The position numbers were made by a program, and so were the translations under genes. The notes below the pieces were generated by a model that had not been told where the DNA came from, searched no databases, and saw only the letters and a program-made list of their open reading frames with translations. Of a stretch of DNA of 64,000 nt, positions 32,993-41,859 are shown piece by piece. How positions within the stretch are numbered: position 1 is the first letter of the stretch; every line of letters starts with the position of its first letter. This DNA comes from Pseudomonas pergaminensis (GTDB lineage Bacteria > Pseudomonadota > Gammaproteobacteria > Pseudomonadales > Pseudomonadaceae): positions 2,356,001 through 2,420,000 of the forward strand of contig NZ_CP078013.2 of NCBI RefSeq assembly GCF_024112395.2, read 5' to 3'.

Positions 32993-33028
32993 TGTTTCAG
33001 AGGATGAGACTGTCTCAGGGCTGAAACA
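32993..33028. promoter_or_regulatory. Nested palindrome upstream of the large regulator
   Basis: Outer arms TGTTTCAG (32993-33000) and CTGAAACA (33021-33028) enclose an inner palindrome TGAGAC-T-GTCTCA (33005-33017). The region is about 165 bp upstream of the regulator start and could be a dimer or tetramer binding site. Confidence 0.45.
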
Positions 33029-33231
33029 TTTTATTACTAGAAATAGGGATAAAGCAGAATGTATGCCAGTTGGCATGTAACAAACATGACAACAACCGCA
33101 TGAAATTTATGGTGATTTTTGCGGTCGTCGGCGACACGCAATGGCCTTCGTTCGGAAAGGCGAATATTTCTAATTGTGTCGTTCGGGATGCCGAATAAAG
33201 CGCCAGGGTTTTGGCACTGTTTTATTGACTG

Positions 33232-33309
33232 TGTATCGAACTGTATCCCCGCACCCTCCTGATACACCGGCATGACGTTCTATCGCGTTCGCGACACAGA
33301 GCGGATACA
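33232..33309. promoter_or_regulatory. Four TGTATC/GATACA half-sites before the bufferin operon
   Basis: TGTATC occurs at 33232 and 33242 (10 bp apart), and its complement GATACA at 33261 and 33304. The cluster ends about 94 bp before the first bufferin gene and may bind a regulator or include a promoter element. Confidence 0.4.
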
Positions 33310-33402
33310 CGCCTGGCTTTAACTCTGTCCACCAGCTGGCGCAGGCGGTCACCGACCCCAAGGCGCCCTGGCCACACTCAGTCAAGCCAGGAGACTCACC
33401 CC

Positions 33403-33675
33403 ATGAAGCGTCCTTACGCAGCCCTCGCGGCAACCCTCGCCCTGTCTATCAGCGCCTTTGCGGCCGTGGCCCACGCCGATGAGCCCAAGCCCCAGGAAAA
33501 ATGCTTCGGCGTGTCCCTCGCCGGTGCCAACGATTGCGCCGCGGGCAAAGGCACTTCGTGCGCCGGCACCGCCACCACCGACTACCAGGGCAATGCCTGG
33601 GTGTTGGTGGACAAAGGCACCTGCACCCAAATCAAGACGCCCAAAGGCTTTGGCAGCCTGACGGAGCAGCCATGA
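33403..33675 (+). CDS. bufA1: Bufferin-type metallophore precursor (BufA1-like, DUF2282)
   Basis: 90 residues, with AGGAGAC upstream. A Sec signal (residues 1-26, ending AVAHA) precedes a mature peptide with four cysteines in the motifs [24 protein letters not shown] and [15 protein letters not shown]. This matches bufferins: periplasmic copper-binding RiPPs whose cysteines are modified by the MNIO enzyme BufB with BufC, here encoded at 35235-36805. Export after modification would buffer copper in the periplasm. The function is from family knowledge; the motifs and operon are visible. Confidence 0.9.
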   Translation: MKRPYAALAATLALSISAFAAVAHADEPKPQEKCFGVSLAGANDCAAGKGTSCAGTATTDYQGNAWVLVDKGTCTQIKTPKGFGSLTEQP

Positions 33676-34100
33676 GCCGAGCGGCCCCGGCGCTGATCCA
33701 GCGCCTGCTCCCCGAAGCCCTGCTGTTGCTGGTGGCCCGGGTGGCGGTCGCGGCGGTGTTCTTTCTGTCGGGGCGCACCAAGGTCACCGGGTTGCTTGAA
33801 CTCAAGCCGTCGACCTACACGCTGTTCCGTTCGGAGTACGCCTTGCCGCTGATCCCGCCGGACTGGGCGGCACACCTGGCGACCTACGCCGAGCACCTGT
33901 TCCCGCTGTTGCTGGTGCTGGGCCTGCTGACCCGTCCGGCGGCCGCTGCGCTGCTGGGCATGACCCTGGTGATCGAGGTGTTTGTGTACCCCGATGCCTG
34001 GCCGGTGCACCTGACCTGGGCGGGCCTGTTGTTGCCGCTGCTGGCGTATGGCGGTGGGGCCTGGTCGCTGGACCGCCTGATCTCAGGCAAACGTTCATAA
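33672..34100 (+). CDS. DoxX-family membrane protein of the bufferin operon
   Basis: 142 residues from the ATG at 33672, overlapping the bufferin stop as ATGA. Four hydrophobic helices are seen. The conserved DoxX start [21 protein letters not shown] and the segment [36 protein letters not shown] are typical. DoxX proteins often accompany bufferin and MNIO operons, possibly as a redox or transport partner, but their exact role is open. Confidence 0.85.
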   Translation: MSRAAPALIQRLLPEALLLLVARVAVAAVFFLSGRTKVTGLLELKPSTYTLFRSEYALPLIPPDWAAHLATYAEHLFPLLLVLGLLTRPAAAALLGMTLVIEVFVYPDAWPVHLTWAGLLLPLLAYGGGAWSLDRLISGKRS

Positions 34101-34118
34101 CTTTGATGGAGATTTCCA

Positions 34119-34880
34119 ATGCGTATGCTTTCTTCCCTGGCCATTGCCATGACCCTGGCGGTTCCGATGCTGGCCCAGGCGGCGGATGCCCCGCAGCCCG
34201 GCACCGGTAAAAGCGTGGTGATCGTGCCCGGTTCGTTTGTCGACGGTTCCGGCTGGCGCGTGGTGCACGACATCCTGATTCACAAGGGCTACAAGGTCAC
34301 GGTGGTGCACCAGGGCCACGAGAGCCTGGCCGCCGATGTGGCCGAGGCGCGCGAAGTGCTGGAGCAGCAAGTCGGCCCAGTGGTGCTGGTGGGCCACAGT
34401 TCCGGTGGCGGGGTGATCTCGATTGCCGGCGACCGCGACAAGGTCAAGTCGCTGGTCTACGTCTCGGCGCTGCAGCCGGAAGTGGGCGAGAACATGGCCC
34501 AGTTGATCGGCTCGATGCCGGCGCCCAGCGATGACATCAAGGCCAGCCGCGACGGTCATCTGTTCTTCGACCGCACTAAATTCAACGCCGACTTTGCCGC
34601 CGACCTGACCACCAACCGCACCGACTTCATGGCCGCCTCCCAAGTGCCCGCGACTACCGCTTTGTTCGGCGGCACCGTGTGGGCCGCGGCCTGGCACAAA
34701 AAACCGACCTACGCGGTGGTCTCCACCGAAGACCGCGCCCTGAGCCCGGACCTGCAGCGCTGGATGTACAAGCGCGCCGGTTCCAAGGTCACCGAAATCA
34801 AGGCCAGCCACTCGGTGTACATCTCCCAGCCTGAGGCTGTGGCGAAGGTCATCGAAGACGCTGCTTCCGTTATCAAGTAA
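34119..34880 (+). CDS. Periplasmic alpha/beta hydrolase in the bufferin operon
   Basis: 253 residues. A Sec signal (MRMLSSLAIAMTLAVPMLAQA) is followed by an alpha/beta hydrolase fold: oxyanion segment VVIVPGSFVDGSGW, nucleophile elbow VGHSSGGG, late Asp (about residue 210, STEDRALSPD) and the candidate catalytic His in ASHSVYISQP. It lies between the two bufferin precursors, so it is probably co-expressed and acts in the same compartment. The substrate is unknown. Confidence 0.85.
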   Translation: MRMLSSLAIAMTLAVPMLAQAADAPQPGTGKSVVIVPGSFVDGSGWRVVHDILIHKGYKVTVVHQGHESLAADVAEAREVLEQQVGPVVLVGHSSGGGVISIAGDRDKVKSLVYVSALQPEVGENMAQLIGSMPAPSDDIKASRDGHLFFDRTKFNADFAADLTTNRTDFMAASQVPATTALFGGTVWAAAWHKKPTYAVVSTEDRALSPDLQRWMYKRAGSKVTEIKASHSVYISQPEAVAKVIEDAASVIK

Positions 34881-34906
34881 TTCACCCCAACCCCGGAGAA
34901 ACACCC

Positions 34907-35179
34907 ATGAACACTGCACTCAAATCCCGCTTGAGCCTCGCTGCCGCTGCTGCCCTGATCGCCATGGCATCCGCCTCGTTTGCCACCGCTGCCAGCGCCG
35001 CCGACCAGCAGGAAAAACCCGGCCGCTGCTACGGCGTCAACACCTGCAAAGGCACCAGCCTGTGCGCCACCGCCAAGAACGACTGCAAGGGCCTCAACAG
35101 CTGCAAGGGCGAAGGCGTGATCGTCAAGACCCCGTCCGAGTGCCTGAAGGCCGGTGGCACCCTGACTGAACCGAAGTAA
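34907..35179 (+). CDS. bufA2: Second bufferin-type metallophore precursor (BufA2-like)
   Basis: 90 residues, after CGGAGAAA. The signal peptide ends near ATAASAADQQ. The mature part has six cysteines in a repeated C-K-G pattern: GRCYGVNTCKGTSLCATAKNDCKGLNSCKGEG, then SECLKAGGTL. This is the Cys-rich CKG subtype of bufferin, clearly different from the first precursor. One BufB/BufC pair downstream probably modifies both. Spacing to bufB is 55 bp. Confidence 0.9.
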   Translation: MNTALKSRLSLAAAAALIAMASASFATAASAADQQEKPGRCYGVNTCKGTSLCATAKNDCKGLNSCKGEGVIVKTPSECLKAGGTLTEPK

Positions 35180-35234
35180 TCCACCCGGCGAGCCCCCATG
35201 CGGGCTCGCCACTTATTCTTAGCGGAGATCCGCC

Positions 35235-36059
35235 ATGTCGACATCCAACCCACACTTCTCAGGCTACGGCCTGGGGCTGCGCAAGGAGCACTACTGCGAC
35301 TTCCTGGAGACCTCGGTGCCCGTGGATTTTGTCGAAGTGATCTCCGAAAACTTTATGGTCGCGGGCGGCCAGCCCCGGCATATCCTGCGCCAGGTGCGCG
35401 AGCGCTACACGGTGGCGCTGCATGGGGTGTCCCTGTCCATCGGCACGGCCGAGGGGTTGGACACCGACTATCTGCAGCGCCTCAAGTCGCTGGTGGACGA
35501 GGTCCAGCCGCTGTTTGTCTCCGACCACCTGAGCTGGTCGCGCAGTGGTGGCTTCAATGCCCATGATTTGTTGCCCGTGCCCTACACCGACGAAGCATTG
35601 GACCGAGTCTGCGCCAATATCCATCAGGCCCAGGAGGTGCTCGGCCGCACGATGCTGTTTGAAAACCCCTCCAGCTACCTGGCGTTTGAAGGCGCTTCCA
35701 TGACCGAGTGGGAATTTATCGCGGCCATGGCCCAGCGCACCGGCTGCGAATTGCTGCTGGACGTCAACAACGTGTTCGTCAGCGCCAGCAACCACGGCTT
35801 CGACGCCCTGGCGTTTCTCAAGGGTATTCCCGCCGAACGTGTGCGCCAGGTGCACCTGGCCGGTCACAGCCAGGGCCGCGACATCTTGATCGACAGCCAT
35901 GACAGCCCGGTGTGCACCGGCGTCTGGGAACTGTATGCCCAGGCCATGACCCGGCTGGGCCCGGTGGCGACCATGATCGAGCGCGACGATGAAATCCCGC
36001 CGCTCGCCGAGTTGCTCCAGGAGTTGGCCATGGCCCGCACGTTGGGGGCGCAGCGATGA
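35235..36059 (+). CDS. bufB: Bufferin-modifying MNIO enzyme BufB (DUF692)
   Basis: 274 residues, after AGCGGAGA. It is a multinuclear non-haem iron oxidase with a TIM-barrel fold. Family motifs: GYGLGLRKEHYCDFL, EVISENFM, HGVSLSIG, SDHLSWSR, FENPSSYLAF, LLLDVNNVFVSASNHG and VHLAGHS, containing the His/Asp/Glu/Asn metal ligands. Known members convert cysteines of the precursor to thiooxazole or related groups. The gene overlaps bufC as ATGA, as expected for partners. Confidence 0.93.
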   Translation: MSTSNPHFSGYGLGLRKEHYCDFLETSVPVDFVEVISENFMVAGGQPRHILRQVRERYTVALHGVSLSIGTAEGLDTDYLQRLKSLVDEVQPLFVSDHLSWSRSGGFNAHDLLPVPYTDEALDRVCANIHQAQEVLGRTMLFENPSSYLAFEGASMTEWEFIAAMAQRTGCELLLDVNNVFVSASNHGFDALAFLKGIPAERVRQVHLAGHSQGRDILIDSHDSPVCTGVWELYAQAMTRLGPVATMIERDDEIPPLAELLQELAMARTLGAQR

Positions 36060-36805
36060 ACCTGGCGCAACTGCAGCAGACCTTTCGCGACTGGTTGGTG
36101 AGCGCGTCGGATGAATCCGCGCAGTCGCTGGGCAATCATCACGCCGGCCTGGCGGTGTACCAGAACAACTACCGCGCGCAGTTGGTGGGTTGCCTGGAAC
36201 AAGCGTTTCCCAATCTGCGCCGCTGGCTGGGCGAGGACGCCTTCCTGGCCGCGAGCATCACCCATATCGACAACCATCCACCCCATGCCTGGACCCTGGA
36301 CGCGTACCCCGAGGGGTTCTACGCCACCCTGAAAGCCGTGTTCCCGCGCAATCCGGATGTGCATGAGCTGGCCTGGATCGAGGCCGCCCTCAACGACGCC
36401 TTTGTGGCCGCCGATGCGCAGCCTCTGGCGCTGGAGACGTTGGCCGAGCTGGACTGGGACACGGCGGTGCTGCACCTGACACCGTCGCTGCGCTGCCATG
36501 GCCTGAGCACCAATGCCGAAGCCATCTGGTCGGCATTGTGGCAGGACGCGCCCGCGCCCGAGGCGGTAATGCTGGAGCAGGCGGGCGGCTTGCTGGTATG
36601 GCGGCGTCAATTCACCTCGCGACTGCGCCAGGTGGATGTGCAAGAACTTCAAGCGTTGCAGCACGTGCAGGCCGACGGCCGTTTCGCCGGGCTGTGCGAG
36701 TGGTTGGTGCAACGTCTTGGCGAAGAGGCCGGCGTGATGCAGGCCGGTGAATACCTGGCCGGTTGGCTGGGCAGTGAATTGATTGTGGGGGTGAGTCATG
36801 TTTGA
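36056..36805 (+). CDS. bufC: Bufferin partner protein BufC (DUF2063)
   Basis: 249 residues. The DUF2063 N-terminus is clear: LAQLQQTFRDWLVSASDE followed by AGLAVYQNNYRAQLVGCLEQAFPNLRRWLGEDAF, then WTLDAYPEGFYATLK. It binds the precursor leader or core and presents it to BufB. It overlaps bufB by 4 bp and the next gene by 8 bp. Confidence 0.92.
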   Translation: MNLAQLQQTFRDWLVSASDESAQSLGNHHAGLAVYQNNYRAQLVGCLEQAFPNLRRWLGEDAFLAASITHIDNHPPHAWTLDAYPEGFYATLKAVFPRNPDVHELAWIEAALNDAFVAADAQPLALETLAELDWDTAVLHLTPSLRCHGLSTNAEAIWSALWQDAPAPEAVMLEQAGGLLVWRRQFTSRLRQVDVQELQALQHVQADGRFAGLCEWLVQRLGEEAGVMQAGEYLAGWLGSELIVGVSHV

Positions 36806-37247
36806 TCGTCGTGGTTTTTTGCTGCTGGCGGCGGTGGTCATGGCCGCCCCGGTGTTGGCGGTGCAACAGGTGAGCACCGATGACCAGGAGATCCGTTATG
36901 AACAGTTTGGGCCAGAGGAGGGCCGGGCGATCATGTTGCTGGGGGCGGATGTCAGTGCGTTCTCCGAGGTGACGGCGCCGCTGGCGGCCCAGGGGTTTCG
37001 GGTGATCGTCCCGTACCTGCGCACGGCAGACGACGCTGTACTTGGCCAGGATGTGCTCGACCTGATGAATGCGCTGCACATCCCCGAAGCGGTATTCGCC
37101 GGCGCGGAGCAGGGCGCACGGATCGCTGCGCGGGCCGCGACGTTGAAGCCGAGCCGCTGTGTCGGACTGGTCACGCTGAACATCGCACCCCAGGCGGGTT
37201 TTGCGCAAGCCGTGGGGTTAATGGCCAGCACCGGGCACTGGCGTTGA
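36798..37247 (+). CDS. Short exported alpha/beta-hydrolase-like protein
   Basis: 149 residues, starting 8 bp inside bufC. A hydrophobic N-terminus (RRGFLLLAAVVMAAPVLAVQQ; RRGFLLLAA could be a weak Tat or Sec signal) precedes the first half of an alpha/beta hydrolase fold (EIRYEQFGPEEGRAIMLLG, then AVFAGAEQGARIAARAATLKP). The nucleophile elbow reads GAEQGA, so the serine is replaced by Glu, and the part that would carry the catalytic His is missing. It is probably non-enzymatic or a decayed gene kept at the end of the bufferin operon. Confidence 0.65.
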   Translation: MFDRRGFLLLAAVVMAAPVLAVQQVSTDDQEIRYEQFGPEEGRAIMLLGADVSAFSEVTAPLAAQGFRVIVPYLRTADDAVLGQDVLDLMNALHIPEAVFAGAEQGARIAARAATLKPSRCVGLVTLNIAPQAGFAQAVGLMASTGHWR

Positions 37248-37250
37248 GGG

Positions 37251-37976
37251 TCAGCCGATCAACTCGACCCGGCCACTGTGCAACCTGTAGATACCGCCGA
37301 CAATGTGCAGTTTGCCAGCGGCCAGGGCGTCCGCCAGCAGCGTCGACTCGGCCTTGAGCCGCGCTACCGTGTCGCTGACATTTTGCGCAATGGCGTTCGC
37401 AAGCAGATCGCCAGGCGCTTTCAAGACCTTGCGCACCGACGGCTTGAACGCGTCGGCCAGGCCCTGGATCTTGCCGGGGAACGTGGCGTTGTCCGTGGTG
37501 GCTTTCACCCCGGCGGCAAGGGCGCCGCAGCTGTCGTGCCCGAGCACCATGATCAACGGCGTGCCGAGCACCGCCACCGCATATTCGAGGCTGGCGAGCC
37601 CGTCGTCGGTCACGAAGTTACCCGCCACCCGTACGGCAAACAGGTCGCCGAGGCCGGTATCGAACGCGTATTCCGGCGTAATGCGTGAGTCAGCGCAGCT
37701 CAGGACCGCCACGAACGGATTCTGCCCGCCCTCCAACGCCTCGCGCTCGCTCATGAATTCATGGCGCTTGGTGACGCCTTCGGCATAGCGACCGTTGCCT
37801 TCCATCAACCTGGCCAGGGCTTGTTGTGGGTTGAGGTTATTGGCCGCTTTCGGTGTCGGCGAGGCGTGTGCGAGCGCTGCGGGTAACGCGCTCGTGAGCA
37901 TCAGGGCGCCAGCGCCGACCGTAGCCAGGCGTAGGAATTGTCGACGGTCGTGGGTCAGGGGTGGCTGCTTGTGCAT
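37251..37976 (-). CDS. Tat-exported beta-carbonic anhydrase
   Basis: 241 residues from the ATG at 37976. A twin-arginine signal (DRRQFLRLATVGAGALMLTS) ends near ALAHA. Zinc-site motifs are present: SCADSRITPE (Cys and Asp) and GHDSCGALAAG (His and Cys). The family hydrates carbon dioxide; this one should act in the periplasm. It is convergent with the bufferin operon (3 bp between stops). A longer frame upstream would bury the Tat signal. Confidence 0.92.
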   Translation of the reverse strand: MHKQPPLTHDRRQFLRLATVGAGALMLTSALPAALAHASPTPKAANNLNPQQALARLMEGNGRYAEGVTKRHEFMSEREALEGGQNPFVAVLSCADSRITPEYAFDTGLGDLFAVRVAGNFVTDDGLASLEYAVAVLGTPLIMVLGHDSCGALAAGVKATTDNATFPGKIQGLADAFKPSVRKVLKAPGDLLANAIAQNVSDTVARLKAESTLLADALAAGKLHIVGGIYRLHSGRVELIG

Positions 37977-38178
37977 GGGCGGCGTTCTCCGGTTCGTTAA
38001 GAGAAGAAACGCCAAGGGTGCAAAGAATGGTCGGGGGGGAAATGTAGGCACTGTCCGTTTTTTTGGCGGGAATCGCGTGGCCATCAACATGAAAATTCTG
38101 ACAGCCAGGCCATCGGTCACTGAAAAAAAAACGGTCTGCCCGTAATCTAGGGGCCTTTGTCACCTGCGCGGATTGTTC

Positions 38179-39543
38179 ATGTCTTCTGTTGCCGATGGGT
38201 TGCCCCTCAATAAACGCCTGCCGGCCGTGCTCGCGATCTCCCTGGGGATTGGCATGGCGACCCTGGACACGGCCATCGTCAACACGGCCTTGCCGACCCT
38301 GGCGGAGGGGATTGGCACCGATTCCGCCTCGGTGATCTGGGTGGTCAATGCCTACCAGTTGGCGATTATCGCCACGGTGCTGCCGTTTGCGTCGCTCAGT
38401 GATGTGCTGGGGCATCGACGGGTGTATCTCGGCGGGTTGCTGCTGTTTATTGTGTCGTCACTGTTTTGCGGGCTGGCGGGTTCGCTGGTCACCCTGACGG
38501 CCGCGCGCGTGGCGCAGGGGCTCGGGGCGGCGGCGATCATGAGCGTGAACACGGCGTTGTTGCGGCATATCTACCCGTCGAAAATGCTCGGGCGGGGCCT
38601 GGGCTACAACTCACTGGTGGTGGGGCTGGCGTTTACCTTGGGGCCCACGGCGGCCTCGGCGATTCTGTCGGTGGCGACCTGGCATTGGCTGTACCTGATC
38701 AACGTGCCGCTGGGCTTGCTGGCCTTGGTGCTGGGCCTGCGTTCATTGCCAACGTTGCCCATGACCGGGCATGCCTTTGACCGATTCGCAGCGTTGTTGT
38801 GTGCCGGGTTGTTTGCCTTGTTGGTGCTGGGCCTGGGCACGGCGGTGCATGGTGCCCAAGGTGCGCTGACGTTGGGCCTGATCGCCGTGGCGCTGGTGTG
38901 CGGCGCCTTGCTGTTGCGGCGCCAGGCCGGGCACCCGGCGCCGATGCTGGCGCTGGACCTGTTCAAGCGCCCGGTATTTGCCTTGTCGTCCTTGACCGCT
39001 ATTTGTGCGTTCAGCGCCCAGGGCCTGGCCTTTGTGTCGCTGCCGTTTTTACTGCAGGCGGTGCTGGGGCATAGCCAGGTGGAAACCGGTTTCCTGATGA
39101 CGCCGTGGCCGGCCGTGGTGGCGGTGATGGCATTGGTGGCCGGGCGCTTGGCCGACCGGGTGTCGCTGGGGCTGCTGTGTGGCATCGGCTTGTTAATGCT
39201 CAGCGTGGGCATGGCCGCGTTAGCCACCCTGGGCAACGGCGCCTCGGCGTTTGATATCGGCTGGCGCATGGCGCTGTGTGGTGCCGGTTTCGGGTTCTTC
39301 CAGTCGCCCAACCTCAAGGCTTTGATGACCAGCGCGCCGTTGGCCCGCAGTGGCGGGGCGAGTGGCATCGTGGCGATTTCGCGGTTGCTGGGGCAAACAC
39401 TGGGGGCGTCGCTGGTGGCCTTGTGTTTCCACCTGTCCTTGGGCAATGGGCCGCACTATGCGCTGTGGCTGGGCTGCGGCTTTGCTCTGGTTGGCGCAGT
39501 GGCCAGTGGCTTGCGTTTGTTGCCCTACGGTAAAAAGCCGTGA
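38179..39543 (+). CDS. MFS drug-exporter-like transporter (DHA2-type)
   Basis: 454 residues from the ATG at 38179, with about 12-14 hydrophobic helices. Helix 1 motif ATLDTAIVNTALPTLAEGIG with VIWVVNAYQLAIIATVLPFASLSDVLGHRRVYLGG is typical of the EmrB/QacA group. The substrate is unknown. It is a monocistronic gene upstream of another MFS gene, 70 bp away. Confidence 0.88.
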   Translation: MSSVADGLPLNKRLPAVLAISLGIGMATLDTAIVNTALPTLAEGIGTDSASVIWVVNAYQLAIIATVLPFASLSDVLGHRRVYLGGLLLFIVSSLFCGLAGSLVTLTAARVAQGLGAAAIMSVNTALLRHIYPSKMLGRGLGYNSLVVGLAFTLGPTAASAILSVATWHWLYLINVPLGLLALVLGLRSLPTLPMTGHAFDRFAALLCAGLFALLVLGLGTAVHGAQGALTLGLIAVALVCGALLLRRQAGHPAPMLALDLFKRPVFALSSLTAICAFSAQGLAFVSLPFLLQAVLGHSQVETGFLMTPWPAVVAVMALVAGRLADRVSLGLLCGIGLLMLSVGMAALATLGNGASAFDIGWRMALCGAGFGFFQSPNLKALMTSAPLARSGGASGIVAISRLLGQTLGASLVALCFHLSLGNGPHYALWLGCGFALVGAVASGLRLLPYGKKP

Positions 39544-39613
39544 TTGGGCGTTGTAAAACATCGGTGTGGAAGGCTACCGTGGCGACCTGAGTATTTCGGG
39601 ATGTTTCAGATTT

Positions 39614-40744
39614 ATGTCCAGCCTGGCCCTCCGCACCGCTGATACACACTCCCGCCGCGCCGCGCTGACCCTGGCTTTATGCTTGCCCAGTGACGTGTTG
39701 CTCTACCTGCTGCTACCAATGGAATCCCAAGCCTTCGGCATCACCCTGGCCCAGGCCGGTGTGTTACTGGCGGCCAACCGCCTGGTGCGGATTTTCGGCT
39801 ACCGGCATGTCCTCAATTTCTACTCACGCAACGGCGACCGCCTGACCTGCATGATCGCCGCTGGCGCCGCGACCCTGTGCGCCTTGGGCAATTCGGTGTT
39901 GTCCGGCTTCGCCGCCTTGCTCTGCCTGCGCCTGGTGTGGGGCCTGTGCTTTGCCGCGTTGAACCTGTCCACCCAAGTGCTGGCCACTTCGGAGCCGGCC
40001 GGTGCCGCACGCCGGGCCGGGCGTTCCCGCGCGCTGATCGCCCTCGGGCCGATGCTGGCGCTGCCGCTGGGCGGCTGGTTGACCCTGTGGGCCGGGCCGC
40101 GTCCGATCTTTCTGATTCTGGCCGGGTGCTGCCTGGTGGGCTTGTGGATGGCGCGCGGCTTGCCTACGGTGGGGCATGACTTGCACACCACGCCGGGGCG
40201 GCGCTTCAAGTGGCCGGACAGCGTTGCGGTGTGGTCGTTTATCGAGGGGGTGGCGCTGGATGGGCTGTTTATCTTCGGCCTGTCGATCCAAGCGCAAAAG
40301 CTGCTGGGCGGCGATGCAGTACTGATCGCCGGAGGCCTGATGGCGCTGCGTTACGCCTCGGAAATGCTCCTGAGCCCCTTGGGCGGGCGCGCGGCCCAGC
40401 GCTTTGGCGCCACGTCGATGCTGCTGCTGTTTTCGTTCCTGAGTGCCCTGGCCCTGACCGCGTTTGGCAGTTACTGGGTGATCGTCGGCGCGGCGGCGGT
40501 GCTGGTGCTGCGCGCGCTGCAACTGCCGCTGGTGACCACCCTGGTGGCCGAGCGCAATCCCGGCTCGATGCGCGTCTCGGCCCTGGCTTCGAATGCCGTC
40601 TGGCGGGATATCGGCGCCGGCCTCGGGCCATTGCTGGCCGGCCTGCTGCTGCCGATTGCCTCGGCCCCCTGGGTGTTTGGCCTGGCGGGCGCGGCGATCG
40701 CGGTAAGCGCGGTGTTCTGCTGGCGGGCAAAAACTTCCAACTGA
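39614..40744 (+). CDS. MFS transporter, unknown substrate
   Basis: 376 residues from the ATG at 39614. About ten to twelve hydrophobic helices are present. Features include GITLAQAGVLLAANRLVRIFGYRHVLNF and GARRAGRSRALIALGPMLALPLGGWLTLWAGPR-type loops. It is smaller and less conserved than the preceding transporter. The next gene follows closely (stop 40744, next start about 40761), so the two are probably co-transcribed. Confidence 0.8.
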   Translation: MSSLALRTADTHSRRAALTLALCLPSDVLLYLLLPMESQAFGITLAQAGVLLAANRLVRIFGYRHVLNFYSRNGDRLTCMIAAGAATLCALGNSVLSGFAALLCLRLVWGLCFAALNLSTQVLATSEPAGAARRAGRSRALIALGPMLALPLGGWLTLWAGPRPIFLILAGCCLVGLWMARGLPTVGHDLHTTPGRRFKWPDSVAVWSFIEGVALDGLFIFGLSIQAQKLLGGDAVLIAGGLMALRYASEMLLSPLGGRAAQRFGATSMLLLFSFLSALALTAFGSYWVIVGAAAVLVLRALQLPLVTTLVAERNPGSMRVSALASNAVWRDIGAGLGPLLAGLLLPIASAPWVFGLAGAAIAVSAVFCWRAKTSN

Positions 40745-40760
40745 CACGGTGAGGTTGTGT

Positions 40761-41228
40761 GTGTCCCTTCAAGAAAACTTCGTAAGCCTGCTGGATGCGG
40801 CGTATCGACACTGGACCGGCCAGGGACTGCCGGCCCCCGAGCATCTGGACCCGCAACAGCGCCTGGCCTGGCTGCACAGCGACGCGCCCTACAGCCTGCT
40901 GGCCCATGACGGCGGCGCCGACCCGCGCTTTACCTACGTGAATGACTGCGCCCTGCAGTGCATCAAATACCCGCGCGACACCTTCATCGGCATGCCCTCA
41001 CGCTACAGCGCTTCGGCACTCGACCGCGCCGCGCGTCAGGTGCTGCTGGAGCAAGTCACCGCCAATGGCATCGCCCAAGGCTACAGCGGCTGGCGCGTGG
41101 ATGCGCACGACCAGCCGTTCATGATCCACGCCGGCGTGGTGTGGACCCTGCTCGATGACGCCGGCCAAGCGTGCGGCCAGGCGGCCTTGTTCTGGCCCGA
41201 CGCACAGCGCATCGGCGTGTTGGCTTAA
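40761..41228 (+). CDS. MEKHLA-domain protein
   Basis: 155 residues from the GTG at 40761, chosen because GAGG lies 7 bp upstream. The MEKHLA fold is PAS-like: LLAHDGGADPRFTYVNDCALQCIKYPRDTFIGMPSRYSA is the diagnostic part. The domain occurs alone in bacteria and on plant HD-ZIP proteins, with a proposed ligand or redox sensing role. It overlaps the 3' end of the convergent DUF3087 gene by 4 bp. Confidence 0.85.
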   Translation: MSLQENFVSLLDAAYRHWTGQGLPAPEHLDPQQRLAWLHSDAPYSLLAHDGGADPRFTYVNDCALQCIKYPRDTFIGMPSRYSASALDRAARQVLLEQVTANGIAQGYSGWRVDAHDQPFMIHAGVVWTLLDDAGQACGQAALFWPDAQRIGVLA

Positions 41229-41755
41229 GCGGTCTTAAAGGCATCCAGCCAGGCGGGGTCGAACCGGGTTTGCTCGGTATCGATCCCCAGCGCCTGCATC
41301 TTGGCCTTGTGCGCCTCGACCTCTGCAACCAACTGCACCTGGGCGCTGGAATTGGCATCCAACTCATGCATCTGCGTCAGGCCCAAGTGATAGAAGCGCA
41401 GCACCTTGATTGCCGTCGGGTCATTGGCCTGGACCCGCTCGGTGACCTTGTGCATCACGTTGGTCACGCTCATCAGGCAGCGCTTGAGTTGCCAGCCATA
41501 CACCGCCGGCGCCAGCCACGGCTGGGTCCAGAACGGGCCACGCACCAGGGCCAGCGTGATCAGCACCCCGGCGAACACGCCACCGACATTGAAGCGGAAA
41601 TTGTCACCGCCAGGCTCGCCGAACAGCATCACCGCCAGGGTCGACAGCAACATGGCCAGGGCCAGGAACAGCACCGCGACCATCAGCGTGCTGCGCCGGG
41701 TCTGTTGGCGGAAGGTCACAGGGTCGCAGGGTTTGAGCTCGAACATCCGGTTCAT
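41225..41755 (-). CDS. DUF3087-family membrane protein
   Basis: 176 residues from the ATG at 41755 (GGAG upstream). Two helices near the N-terminus (STLMVAVLFLALAMLLSTLAVMLFG and FNVGGVFAGVLITLALV) are followed by a helical soluble region with RVQANDPTAIKVLRFYHLGLTQMHELD. This matches a conserved pseudomonad family of unknown function. Confidence 0.8.
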   Translation of the reverse strand: MNRMFELKPCDPVTFRQQTRRSTLMVAVLFLALAMLLSTLAVMLFGEPGGDNFRFNVGGVFAGVLITLALVRGPFWTQPWLAPAVYGWQLKRCLMSVTNVMHKVTERVQANDPTAIKVLRFYHLGLTQMHELDANSSAQVQLVAEVEAHKAKMQALGIDTEQTRFDPAWLDAFKTA

Positions 41756-41859
41756 GTCTCCAGAAGGGGCCCGCATCATCTCACGCCTGGGCAAACAAGT
41801 TGAACGATGGCGCAGGGCGGTTTCTCTAAACCTGTGTAGACCCTATGAGGTGAACCATC

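Larger units (their letters stand above)
32828..33402. other. Divergent intergenic region (large regulator / bufferin operon)
   Basis: 575 bp without a gene. It is AT-rich around 33050-33220. It holds a nested palindrome near 33010 and four TGTATC/GATACA half-sites near the bufferin start, both listed separately. Confidence 0.6.
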
